From the NCBI GenBank assembly GCA_026419635.1, contig JANZZB010000075.1, positions 1 to 7,074 on the forward strand: DNA of 7,074 nt. The letters run 5' to 3'. Positions 1-5,847 of this stretch are shown one piece after another (within the stretch, counting starts at the first letter, position 1; each line of letters starts with the position of its first letter). This stretch comes from Clostridiales bacterium (GTDB lineage: Bacteria; Bacillota; Clostridia; Oscillospirales; Butyricicoccaceae). The notes under the pieces were generated by a model, which saw nothing but the letters and a program-made list of their open reading frames with translations, was not told where the DNA came from and made no database searches. The position numbers and the translations under genes are program-made.

Positions 1-1022
1 CGTATCAAAACAATGATGATTAACGGGAATAAAAACATTCCTAAAAAACCGAACAAGCGAAAACCTAAATAAATTGCCATCAATGTAATAAGAGGAGGTA
101 AACCGATTTGCTGTCCCACAATTTTTGGCTCAATCGAATTTCGCACTAAGATGACAATGCCGTAAAGAATAATAAGCGAAAGACCCATCTTCAGATCGCC
201 CGATAACATCATGATCACTCCCCAGGGAATCAGAACCGTTCCGACTCCGAAAACAGGCAGAGCGTCGATTAAAGCAATCAAAACAGCAATAAACCCGGCG
301 TAAGGAATGCGAAAAATTATAAATGCAATGGATAATTCAGCCCAGGTAATGCTGAGTAAAATCAATTGTGCTTTTAGCCAGCGCCCGAGTACACCAAAAA
401 GATGAACTTTCAGTCGCATATAGGCTTCAATCCACTTTTTCGGCAATTGTTTTCTGAGAAATTCCGATACATCATCTCTTCCGCTAGCAAAAAAGTATGT
501 TGAAACAATGGTCGCCACGATCGTAATAATTACGGTCGGTACGGAAGTTGCCGCTTTTCGGATTCCGTCAAGAATTCCGGTATAGGTGGACGGAGGCACA
601 GAAATATCTGAAATTAAAGTACTGAAAAGAGCGATAATGCGTTCTCTGTATTCCGAGGATAGTCCAGAAAGCGCACGATTGACAAATGCGGAAAATTTTC
701 CGGGAAGAGTCGATAAAAACGAGGGTATTACTTTCGTAAAATCGGCGACCTCGGAAATGACAATGGATAAGACAAGGTAAAGCAGCAGTCCAAATATAAA
801 AGTAACCAGAAGAGTGCATATCGCGCAAGCGAAGCCGCGGGGAACTTTTAACCTGCTGTTTAAAGCTTGTACCATTGGCTCAATGATCCGGGAAAGAAGA
901 TAGGCAATAATAAACGGCATAAAAAGGCCGAGGAGGTTTTTTATAAAAAAATAGCCTCCAAATACCGCTAAAGCAATATAAAAAAGCGAGAGAAGAAAAC
1001 GCAGATGCTTATTATCCGGCAT
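1..1022 (-). CDS. ytvI: AI-2E family membrane protein, YtvI-like (partial, C-terminus off the window)
   Basis: A minus-strand reading frame starts at the ATG complementary to 1020-1022 and stays open for 340 codons to the window edge, so the C-terminus and stop are missing (YtvI proteins are about 370 residues, so perhaps 30 are lost). It is an integral membrane protein: hydrophobic segments lie at about residues 8-45, 62-92, 160-180, 218-238, 241-273, 278-295 and 310-339. The soluble stretch at about 95-155 between the early and later helices is typical of AI-2E/PerM-type permeases. The family signatures are an acidic loop motif DALPVFGVG (253-261) and SIEPKIVGQQIGLPPLITL (296-314). YtvI homologues belong to the sporulation integral membrane protein group; the transported substrate is not established. 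The start is supported by GAAGGGA eight bases upstream of the ATG. The family call is firm, and the YtvI subgroup is likely from length and context. It is divergent from the threonine operon and not obviously linked to it. Confidence 0.85.
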   Translation of the reverse strand, partial: MPDNKHLRFLLSLFYIALAVFGGYFFIKNLLGLFMPFIIAYLLSRIIEPMVQALNSRLKVPRGFACAICTLLVTFIFGLLLYLVLSIVISEVADFTKVIPSFLSTLPGKFSAFVNRALSGLSSEYRERIIALFSTLISDISVPPSTYTGILDGIRKAATSVPTVIITIVATIVSTYFFASGRDDVSEFLRKQLPKKWIEAYMRLKVHLFGVLGRWLKAQLILLSITWAELSIAFIIFRIPYAGFIAVLIALIDALPVFGVGTVLIPWGVIMMLSGDLKMGLSLIILYGIVILVRNSIEPKIVGQQIGLPPLITLMAIYLGFRLFGFLGMFLFPLIIIVLI

Positions 1023-1064
1023 AACTTATATCCCTTCGTAATAGAAAGCGGTTTAATTTATTAA

Positions 1065-1093
1065 ATTATATCCTTTAATAGCTTTTATGGCAA
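1065..1093 (-). promoter_or_regulatory. Sigma-A type promoter of the YtvI-like gene
   Basis: Read on the minus strand, TTGCCA (1088-1093) is followed after exactly 17 bp by a perfect TATAAT (1065-1070). This matches the housekeeping consensus in 11 of 12 positions and lies about 45 bp upstream of the start codon. Transcription would begin near 1058. No operator was recognised around it. Confidence 0.75.
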
Positions 1094-1112
1094 GGAATTA
1101 AAACGGAATGCT

Positions 1113-1150
1113 TAAGGTGAGGCGGGTTGGGTTCGTCTCCACTCACCTTA
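1113..1150. repeat. Inverted repeat, 9-bp perfect arms, 20-base loop
   Basis: TAAGGTGAG (1113-1121) is exactly complementary to CTCACCTTA (1142-1150). The 20-base GC-rich interval has little further pairing. Neither side has a T-tract, so it is not a convincing intrinsic terminator. It lies upstream of both divergent promoters and could be a protein-binding site or a remnant of an RNA structure. No function can be assigned. The rest of 1094-1260 shows no gene or other clear signal. Confidence 0.5.
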
Positions 1151-1263
1151 TATTATAGGCAAATTCTAAAAGTTCATGCCTTATGAATGTGAATGGCAAG
1201 CTCCAAAATGGGTTTCATGGTATACAAAACCGAACGAAAAAACACCAAATCTTTTTGCAATTT

Positions 1264-1290
1264 ATACACTTGCATTCCGGAAAAGTGTAT
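1264..1290. promoter_or_regulatory. Operator-like palindrome overlapping the thrR promoter
   Basis: ATACACTT (1264-1271) and AAGTGTAT (1283-1290) are perfect 8-bp inverted arms separated by 11 bp. The half-site centres are 19 bp apart, close to two helical turns, as expected for a dimeric regulator binding one face of DNA. The site covers the -35 element and most of the promoter spacer, so an occupied site should block RNA polymerase. The obvious candidate ligand is the HTH protein encoded by the first gene of the operon, by analogy with ThrR control of threonine genes in Bacillus. That assignment is inference. Confidence 0.6.
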
Positions 1291-1298
1291 GTTATTAT
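1270..1298 (+). promoter_or_regulatory. Sigma-A type promoter of the thrR-hom-thrB operon
   Basis: TTGCAT (1270-1275) and TATTAT (1293-1298) are separated by 17 bp. The predicted start is near 1305, which gives an untranslated leader of about 40 bases before the GTG of the regulator. The leader is too short for a riboswitch or an attenuator with leader peptide, so regulation probably acts at the DNA level through the overlapping palindrome. Confidence 0.7.
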
Positions 1299-1345
1299 AT
1301 ATATACTCGCTACGAGGACAAATGTATTTATGGGGAGGACTCAGC

Positions 1346-1801
1346 GTGAAGGAAAGTCCAAAACTGTATATCGTTGAAGGGTCTAAACTTCCGGAAGTTT
1401 TTTTGCGTGTGATAGAAGCAAAGCGACTTTTGCAAAGCAAACAGGCTCAGACTGTGAATGAAGCTGTAAAGCGAACCGGCATTAGCCGGAGTGCGTTTTA
1501 TAAATATAAAGATTCGATCACGTTGTTTACTGAAATGTCCGAGGGCAGAATTATAACGTTTGGCGGTGAACTGAGTGACGAACCCGGCGTTTTGTCCCGC
1601 CTATTAAATTTACTAGCTAAACTCGGAGCAAATATTCTGACAATCAATCAAAATATTCCGATCGACGGGCGTGCAACCGTATCGATTTCAGCCAGAACCG
1701 GTGGCCTTGAAGTGGATATTGACGATCTTCTGGAACAATTGGAAGCGTTGCCCGGCGTTATAAAATTTGAGATTCTGGCGAGCGAAAAGGGAGGAAAATA
1801 A
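1346..1801 (+). CDS. thrR: ACT-domain HTH regulator, ThrR/PheB-like
   Basis: The 151-residue protein has an N-terminal helix-turn-helix region (about 20-56, core TVNEAVKRTGISRSAFYKYK) and a C-terminal ACT domain (about 68-146, ligand-site motif DEPGVLSRLLNLL and ANILTINQNIP). This is the architecture and size of Bacillus ThrR (formerly PheB, about 147 residues), a DNA-binding regulator of threonine biosynthesis. The GTG start at 1346 is chosen because GGGAGGA ends six bases upstream and the protein then aligns with the usual family N-terminus. An in-frame ATG at 1322 with a weaker GAGGA is possible and would add eight residues. The much longer in-frame extension back to 1193 would begin upstream of the promoter and is rejected. 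Hom starts one base after the stop codon, so the regulator is co-transcribed with the enzymes it probably controls. The ACT domain is expected to sense an amino acid, plausibly threonine; this is inference. Confidence 0.9.
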   Translation: MKESPKLYIVEGSKLPEVFLRVIEAKRLLQSKQAQTVNEAVKRTGISRSAFYKYKDSITLFTEMSEGRIITFGGELSDEPGVLSRLLNLLAKLGANILTINQNIPIDGRATVSISARTGGLEVDIDDLLEQLEALPGVIKFEILASEKGGK

Positions 1802-1802
1802 C

Positions 1803-3053
1803 ATGGCAAAAATAGCGATACTTGGATTCGGAACGGTTGGTTCCGGCGTTGCGGAAGCGATTACGAAGAATGCGGAGATTATTCAAAATAAACTTTCGGA
1901 AAAGATTGAATTAAAATATATTCTCGATATCCGTGAGTTCCCGAACAATCCGTTTTCAGAGAAAATAATTAAAGATTTTTCAATCATTCAAAACGATCCG
2001 GAGATCGAAGTTGTAGTCGAAACAATCGGCGGTGCAAAAATTGCCTACGAATTTACAAAGAAGGCGCTTTTGTCCGGAAAGCACGTCGTTACCTCAAACA
2101 AGGAACTTGTTGCGACACACGGAGAAGAACTGCTTCGTATTGCGCGCGAAAAAAACGTCAATTACTTTTTTGAAGCGTCGGTCGGCGGAACAATCCCGAT
2201 CTTAACGCCCCTCGAGTCATGCCTTGGCGCGAACAAAATTGAAGAGATTTACGGTATCTTAAACGGTACGACAAATTATATATTAACAAGAATGATTAAA
2301 GCAAATCTCTCGTTTGAGGACGCATTGAAAGAAGCACAGGCGCTCGGCTATGCGGAGCAAGATCCGACAGCGGATATAGAAGGCCATGATGCTTGCCGCA
2401 AAATCTGCATTTTAGCAGACCTTGCTTACGGCAAAAACATTTCGCCGGAAAAAGTGCAGACCGAAGGAATCTCCAATATTACGCTGGATGATGTTACAAT
2501 TGCAGAAGCCGGCCGATATGTTATCAAGCTTTTAGGCCGCGTAAAGATGAGAGAGGACGGTAAAATCTTTATTCTGGTTGCGCCTCATCTGATAAAAAAC
2601 GATCACCCGCTTGCTGTTGTTAACGATGTGTTTAACGGCATCTTGGTGCGTGGCAATATCTGTGAAGAAGTGATGTTTTACGGTAAAGGCGCTGGTAAGC
2701 TGCCGACGGCAAGCGCTGTCATCGCTGATGTAATCGATGCTGTGCGCCATCGTGAAAAACGCAAGGACTACGGCTGGAGCGGTTCGGGTGACGACATGGT
2801 TGCCGATCTTTCCGAGATGGTTTATTCGATGTATTATCGAATCAGCGATCGGCATAGCGGAGACTGCAAAGCGATTTCGGAAATATATGATCATAAATGC
2901 TTAAGTTTAGAAGGTGCACCGGACGGTGAATACGCATTTGTTACAAAGCCGATGTCAGGCAAAGAACATGAGGAAAAAGCAGCATTGCTACAGAAAAAGT
3001 TTCCTATCCTTTCCAGGATAAGGGTGCTTGACGACCAGAGGGAATCGGTATGA
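1803..3053 (+). CDS. hom: Homoserine dehydrogenase
   Basis: This 416-residue cytosolic enzyme reduces aspartate-4-semialdehyde to homoserine with NAD(P)H, at the branch to threonine and methionine. The N-terminal Rossmann motif is GFGTVG (8-13). TSNKELVA (97-104) carries the family lysine K100. NGTTNYILT (154-162) is the substrate-domain signature. GYAEQDPTADIEGHDACRK (182-200) holds the catalytic-type E185, D196 and K200. The start at 1803 follows AAGGGAGG with eight-base spacing; an upstream ATG at 1767 lies inside the regulator gene and is disfavoured. The C-terminus (about 342-410) occupies the place of the regulatory ACT domain of longer Hom proteins (about 433 in B. subtilis). It is shortened, and the ligand-loop motif (DxPGVL type) reads DRHSGDCKAI instead. 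Feedback control by threonine may therefore be altered. The stop overlaps the start of thrB (ATGA). Confidence 0.97.
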   Translation: MAKIAILGFGTVGSGVAEAITKNAEIIQNKLSEKIELKYILDIREFPNNPFSEKIIKDFSIIQNDPEIEVVVETIGGAKIAYEFTKKALLSGKHVVTSNKELVATHGEELLRIAREKNVNYFFEASVGGTIPILTPLESCLGANKIEEIYGILNGTTNYILTRMIKANLSFEDALKEAQALGYAEQDPTADIEGHDACRKICILADLAYGKNISPEKVQTEGISNITLDDVTIAEAGRYVIKLLGRVKMREDGKIFILVAPHLIKNDHPLAVVNDVFNGILVRGNICEEVMFYGKGAGKLPTASAVIADVIDAVRHREKRKDYGWSGSGDDMVADLSEMVYSMYYRISDRHSGDCKAISEIYDHKCLSLEGAPDGEYAFVTKPMSGKEHEEKAALLQKKFPILSRIRVLDDQRESV

Positions 3054-3943
3054 TCAGCATCAAAGTTCCGGCGACAAGCGCAAACATGGGCTCGGGCTTT
3101 GATTCTATCGGAATTGCATTTACTTTATCCAATGAAGTGCACATGGAGGAAAGCGATCGTGTCGACATTTCTTGTGCAACCGGGCACGAGGTGCCGAAAG
3201 GCGAAACCAATTTGATTTATCAATGCGCAAAAAAGGTTTATGATATCTGCGGAAAGCCGCTTAAGGGCCTTAAAATTGTGGAACACTGCAATATTCCGCA
3301 GACAAGAGGCCTTGGCTCCTCTTCTGCTTGCACGGTTGCAGGGCTTCTCGGTGCAAATGAGCTTTTGGGTAAGCCGATGAATCAGCAAAACATTATTGAC
3401 CTTGCTGCATCCATTGAAGGCCATCCTGATAATGTGGCTCCTGCGGTGCTCGGAGGTTTTGTCGCAGCACTTCAGGAATATGGAAAGGTGTGGCATGTAA
3501 GGGTACCGATTTACGGAAGGCTGGATTTTGTAGTTTTTATTCCAAACTATGAATTAAAGACAGAAAAGGCCAGAGCAGCAATCCCAAGCACGATACCGCA
3601 TGGGGACGCTGTGTTTAATCTGGCTCGTGCCGCACTACTCGCCGGATCTCTTGTTACCGGCGATTTGCAAAACATCGGGGTTGCCGTCGGCGACAGGCTT
3701 CATCAGCCATATCGGTTTCAACTGATACCCGGCGGACAGGATATTATGCAGGCTGCAAAAGGTTTGGGAGCGCTTGGAGCCTATATATCCGGTGCCGGAC
3801 CATCTATCGTTGCTATAGTCGATAGTTCTGATAAAACGTATCTGATGCGGGCACAGATGTATTGCAAGGAGCATCATCCTGACTGGCAGCCGATTCTACT
3901 TCGGTGCGACGAACAGGGTGCGGTTTTAGAACACATCAATTAA
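3050..3943 (+). CDS. thrB: Homoserine kinase
   Basis: This 297-residue GHMP-family kinase phosphorylates homoserine with ATP to O-phosphohomoserine, the substrate of threonine synthase. The N-terminal motif KVPATSANMGSGFDSIG (5-21) is characteristic of ThrB. The ATP-binding loop is PQTRGLGSSSA (83-93), EGHPDNVAPAVLGG (123-136) is the second conserved block, and the C-terminal glycine-rich motif GAYISGAGPSIVA (243-255) completes the fold. The length is normal for the family. The ATG overlaps the hom stop codon by four bases, with AGAGGGA about six bases upstream, so translation is probably coupled. No thrC follows: the next sequence is a terminator-like hairpin and a repeat-rich gap, so threonine synthase must be encoded elsewhere. 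Confidence 0.97.
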   Translation: MISIKVPATSANMGSGFDSIGIAFTLSNEVHMEESDRVDISCATGHEVPKGETNLIYQCAKKVYDICGKPLKGLKIVEHCNIPQTRGLGSSSACTVAGLLGANELLGKPMNQQNIIDLAASIEGHPDNVAPAVLGGFVAALQEYGKVWHVRVPIYGRLDFVVFIPNYELKTEKARAAIPSTIPHGDAVFNLARAALLAGSLVTGDLQNIGVAVGDRLHQPYRFQLIPGGQDIMQAAKGLGALGAYISGAGPSIVAIVDSSDKTYLMRAQMYCKEHHPDWQPILLRCDEQGAVLEHIN

Positions 3944-3964
3944 AACGGAAAAATGATAAATGAT

Positions 3965-3989
3965 AACACGCGGGATTTTCTCGCGTGTT
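3965..3989 (+). terminator. Terminator-like hairpin after thrB
   Basis: AACACGCGGGA (3965-3975) pairs with TCTCGCGTGTT (3979-3989), 11 bp with one G-T wobble and a three-base loop, 21 bp past the thrB stop. Only a short T stretch (3988-3990) follows, so termination may be inefficient. It is nearly identical to the hairpin at 4220-4245, whose T-tract is better. Confidence 0.6.
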
Positions 3990-3990
3990 T

Positions 3991-4218
3991 CAGCTTGTTG
4001 AAAAAATATATTTCGGGGACTTACGGGGTCGAAACCCCTTAATGTAAGATTAGTCCGCAGGCGGACATGCGCCGCCCGGGGTTCCCCAACAAATCATGAT
4101 TTGTTGGGGTGGGACAGAGGACACATTGGACAAAACCTGAAGGGTTTGTCCACACCTGGGGAAGTATCGAGGGGGAATCGGATTCCCTCTCGAAGACTGT
4201 CGATTTTTCGACAGCCTC
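3991..4218. repeat. Modular hairpin-rich element (MITE-like or structured RNA), unassigned
   Basis: This 228-bp gene-free block consists almost entirely of successive inverted repeats. CTTAC/GTAAG (4020-4024/4044-4048) encloses GGGGT-CGAA-ACCCC (4025-4038). Next come GTCCG-CAGG-CGGAC (4053-4066), a perfect 26-bp palindrome (4084-4109), and TGGACAAA/TTTGTCCA (4127-4134/4145-4152), which continues after one mismatch with CC/GG. TCGAGGGGGAA/TTCCCTCTCGA (4167-4177/4183-4193) has one wobble, and CTGTCGA-TTTT-TCGACAG (4197-4214) ends the series. The block's ends are imperfect inverted repeats: CAGCTTGTTGAAAAA (3991-4005) against the complement of 4204-4218, 11 of 15 matching. Both ends abut near-identical AACACGCGGGA hairpins. 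Its GC-rich, hairpin-dense makeup differs from the neighbouring coding DNA. A small non-autonomous insertion or a structured RNA are both possible. No transposase is present. Confidence 0.55.
4084..4109. repeat. Perfect 26-bp palindrome
   Basis: The half-site CCCCAACAAATCA (4084-4096) is followed with no spacer by its exact reverse complement (4097-4109), so the centre reads TCATGA. As RNA it would form a hairpin of about 11 bp with a four-base loop, and as DNA it is a two-fold symmetric site. It lies inside the hairpin-rich block downstream of thrB. Confidence 0.85.
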
Positions 4219-4219
4219 T

Positions 4220-4248
4220 AACACGCGGGAATTTTCCCGCGTGTTTTT
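4220..4248 (+). terminator. Intrinsic terminator, second copy
   Basis: AACACGCGGGA (4220-4230) pairs perfectly with TCCCGCGTGTT (4235-4245) around an ATTT loop and runs into TTTTT (4244-4248). It is the stronger of the two near-identical hairpins and isolates the ferritin-like gene from upstream transcription. It may be the original terminator of the threonine operon, displaced by the intervening element. Confidence 0.75.
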
Positions 4249-4309
4249 ATCTAAAAAGTGATTTTCCTGAATAAGATATAAAAGACATTTGATCTTAGGA
4301 GGGAAGGTT

Positions 4310-4846
4310 ATGGATTGTCAAGAAAATTGCAGACTTGCAGATAAGTATCGAGTAAATCTTTCGTACCCAGAGATAAACATACAGGAGCCAAACGAAAAAG
4401 CAGCAAAGCTTTTACTTAACGATTACGCGGGTCATGTCTCGGAATTCGGCGCAATTGCACAGTATATTTTTCATATGATTACACTTGAAAAGGAATATCC
4501 GGATGTATCCGATGCGCTTCGAGGTATCGCTATTGTGGAAATGGACCATCTGGATAGGCTTGGAGACCTAATTAAGGAACTCGGAACATTGCCTGAGTTT
4601 AAGGGTTGTGAGCACGGTAAAGTTACATATTGGAATGCAACTCCAAAGAATGTCAATTACAGCACTTCGGTAAAGAAAGCTTTGCTCGCGGATATCAGCG
4701 CTGAAATTAAGGCAATTGAGCAATATGAAGAGCACATTAAACAGATCGATGATGATCGGATTATCAGTCTCTTACAGCGGATCATTCTCGACGAACAAAT
4801 ACATATAGAGATATTGACATCGTTATACAAAAAATATACTGATTAA
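4310..4846 (+). CDS. Ferritin-like diiron protein
   Basis: This 178-residue soluble protein has the four-helix ferritin-like fold. The expected metal ligands are all present: E45 in helix 1 (YAGHVSEFGAIAQY), E77 and H80 in helix 2 (IVEMDHLDRLG), E132 in helix 3 (DISAEIKAIEQYEEHI) and E162 and H165 in helix 4 (IILDEQIHIEIL). The paired ExxH pattern is that of rubrerythrin/bacterioferritin-type diiron centres. Related clostridial proteins are annotated only as ferritin-like, so the activity (peroxide reduction, iron handling or a catalase-like role) is open. There is no C-terminal rubredoxin domain, but the N-terminus carries CQENC (3-7) and a further C100. The ATG at 4310 is chosen because AGGAGG lies seven bases upstream; an upstream TTG at 4289 is not supported. 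Terminators on both sides suggest a single-gene unit. No convincing promoter was found in 4249-4296. Confidence 0.88.
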   Translation: MDCQENCRLADKYRVNLSYPEINIQEPNEKAAKLLLNDYAGHVSEFGAIAQYIFHMITLEKEYPDVSDALRGIAIVEMDHLDRLGDLIKELGTLPEFKGCEHGKVTYWNATPKNVNYSTSVKKALLADISAEIKAIEQYEEHIKQIDDDRIISLLQRIILDEQIHIEILTSLYKKYTD

Positions 4847-4879
4847 AAAGAATGTGCCAAAAAGCTGCAAAGATAAGGT

Positions 4880-4934
4880 AGACCCGGTTTGTTTTTTATT
4901 AACAAAACAGACCGGGTCTTTGGATATTTTTTTT
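4880..4934 (+). terminator. Intrinsic terminator after the ferritin-like gene
   Basis: AGACCCGGTTTGTTTT (4880-4895) pairs with AAAACAGACCGGGTCT (4904-4919), 16 bp with one T-G wobble and an eight-base loop. TTT follows immediately and a T8 run lies at 4927-4934. It is a strong stem 33 bp past the stop codon and separates this gene from rlmB. Confidence 0.85.
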
Positions 4935-4961
4935 ATCGAATGTAAAAAAATATGCTATAAT
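4933..4961 (+). promoter_or_regulatory. Extended -10 promoter of rlmB
   Basis: TGCTATAAT (4953-4961) is a perfect -10 hexamer with the TGn extension. The best -35 at 17 bp is a weak TTATCG (4933-4938), which an extended -10 can tolerate. It follows directly on the preceding terminator and implies a leader of about 35 bases. Confidence 0.7.
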
Positions 4962-5001
4962 CTATTTAATAATATGTAAGAAAAAGGGTGGATGCCGCTT
5001 C

Positions 5002-5808
5002 ATGAAAAAAGATGCGTTTTTAACGGCGAAAAGTAAAAAAGAGTTTAACAACATAGATCAGACAGAAACCAAAACCGTTTTAACAGAAGGCAGGAATGCC
5101 GTGCTGGAACTCTTAAAATCAGACAGGTCGGTGGACAAGCTTTACGTAGCGAAAGATGCGGGGGGGGCCATCGGCGGTATCTTGAAAATCGCCAGAGCGG
5201 GAAAAGTAACGATTGTACAGTGTGACCGACGAAAGCTGGATTCAATGAGCGAAACCAAAGCGCATCAAGGTGTGATTGCAGTTGCTTCTGAAGTCCGATA
5301 TAAAACGATAGAAGATATTTTCGCGCTTGCTGAAGACAGAGATGAAAAGCCGTTGATTGTGATCTGTGACGGCATTACCGATCCGCATAATTTAGGAGCT
5401 ATTATCCGGTCTGCTGAAGTTGCAGGTGCCCATGGGATTATTATCCCGAAGCGCCGCAGTGCCGGTGTGAATGCCGCATGCGCAAAAGCTGCGGCCGGTG
5501 CGCTTGAATATATGCCGATTGTGCAGGCGACAAATCTGTCAAATGCAATAACGGAATTAAAAGATCGCGGTGTTTTTCTTTATGGTACAGATGCGTCCGG
5601 ACAAAACGATGTTTTTGAAACGGATCTGAAAGGTGCAACAGCAATTGTTATCGGTTCTGAAGGCGAAGGGATGGCAAAGCTTACAAAAGAGCTTTGTGAT
5701 TTTATTATCAGGATACCTGTAAATGGAAGGATTACATCCCTAAACGCGTCTGCCGCTGCCGCTGTCGTTTTATTTGAGTCTGTCAGACAAAGAAAAAGAA
5801 AGGTGTAA
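5002..5808 (+). CDS. rlmB: 23S rRNA 2'-O-ribose methyltransferase, TrmH/SpoU family (RlmB-like)
   Basis: This 268-residue SPOUT-class enzyme uses S-adenosylmethionine. RlmB methylates the 2'-hydroxyl of a guanosine in 23S rRNA (G2251 in E. coli). The N-terminal substrate-binding domain (about 25-95) contains the family landmarks LTEGRNAVLELLKS (27-40) and HQGVIAVAS (88-96). The catalytic trefoil-knot domain shows motif 1 DPHNLGAIIRSAE (127-139) with N130 and R136, motif 2 VIGSEGEGM (216-224) and motif 3 IPVNGRITSLNASAAAAV (238-255). The start uses GGGTGG ten bases upstream. The first 25 residues are a lysine-rich extension outside the conserved domain. The exact rRNA target cannot be read from sequence, and a paralogous TrmH-family enzyme is possible. 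Codons 53-56 contain an uninterrupted run of eight G. The usual Firmicute neighbours (cysS, mrnC) are absent. The gene 39 bp downstream probably shares the transcript. Confidence 0.92.
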   Translation: MKKDAFLTAKSKKEFNNIDQTETKTVLTEGRNAVLELLKSDRSVDKLYVAKDAGGAIGGILKIARAGKVTIVQCDRRKLDSMSETKAHQGVIAVASEVRYKTIEDIFALAEDRDEKPLIVICDGITDPHNLGAIIRSAEVAGAHGIIIPKRRSAGVNAACAKAAAGALEYMPIVQATNLSNAITELKDRGVFLYGTDASGQNDVFETDLKGATAIVIGSEGEGMAKLTKELCDFIIRIPVNGRITSLNASAAAAVVLFESVRQRKRKV

Positions 5809-5847
5809 AGTTGTGGGGCGAGTGTTATGTCATTCACGGAGGGAAAA

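Noticed and set aside
1193..1345. N-terminal extension of the ThrR-like protein to an ATG-less upstream start
   Set aside because: It would begin upstream of the promoter, reads through the operator, and the extra residues are unlike the family. GTG 1346 has an excellent ribosome binding site.
4025..4038. GGGGTCGAAACCCC resembling a tRNA T-arm
   Set aside because: No acceptor, D or anticodon arms can be formed around it; it is one of a series of simple hairpins.
4039..4224. 61-codon minus-strand reading frame across the hairpin block
   Set aside because: It lies entirely within overlapping inverted repeats, has no good ribosome binding site and resembles no family. It is most likely a chance frame, although such frames are often annotated in repeat elements.
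4268..4290. TGAATA at 4268-4273 as a sigma-G/F -35 for the ferritin-like gene
   Set aside because: The only CAT-like -10 (4286) is 12 bp away instead of about 17, so a sporulation promoter is not supported.
4992..5036. 14-codon frame overlapping the rlmB start (possible leader peptide)
   Set aside because: The GGGTGG motif abuts its ATG with no spacing, so initiation there is unlikely.
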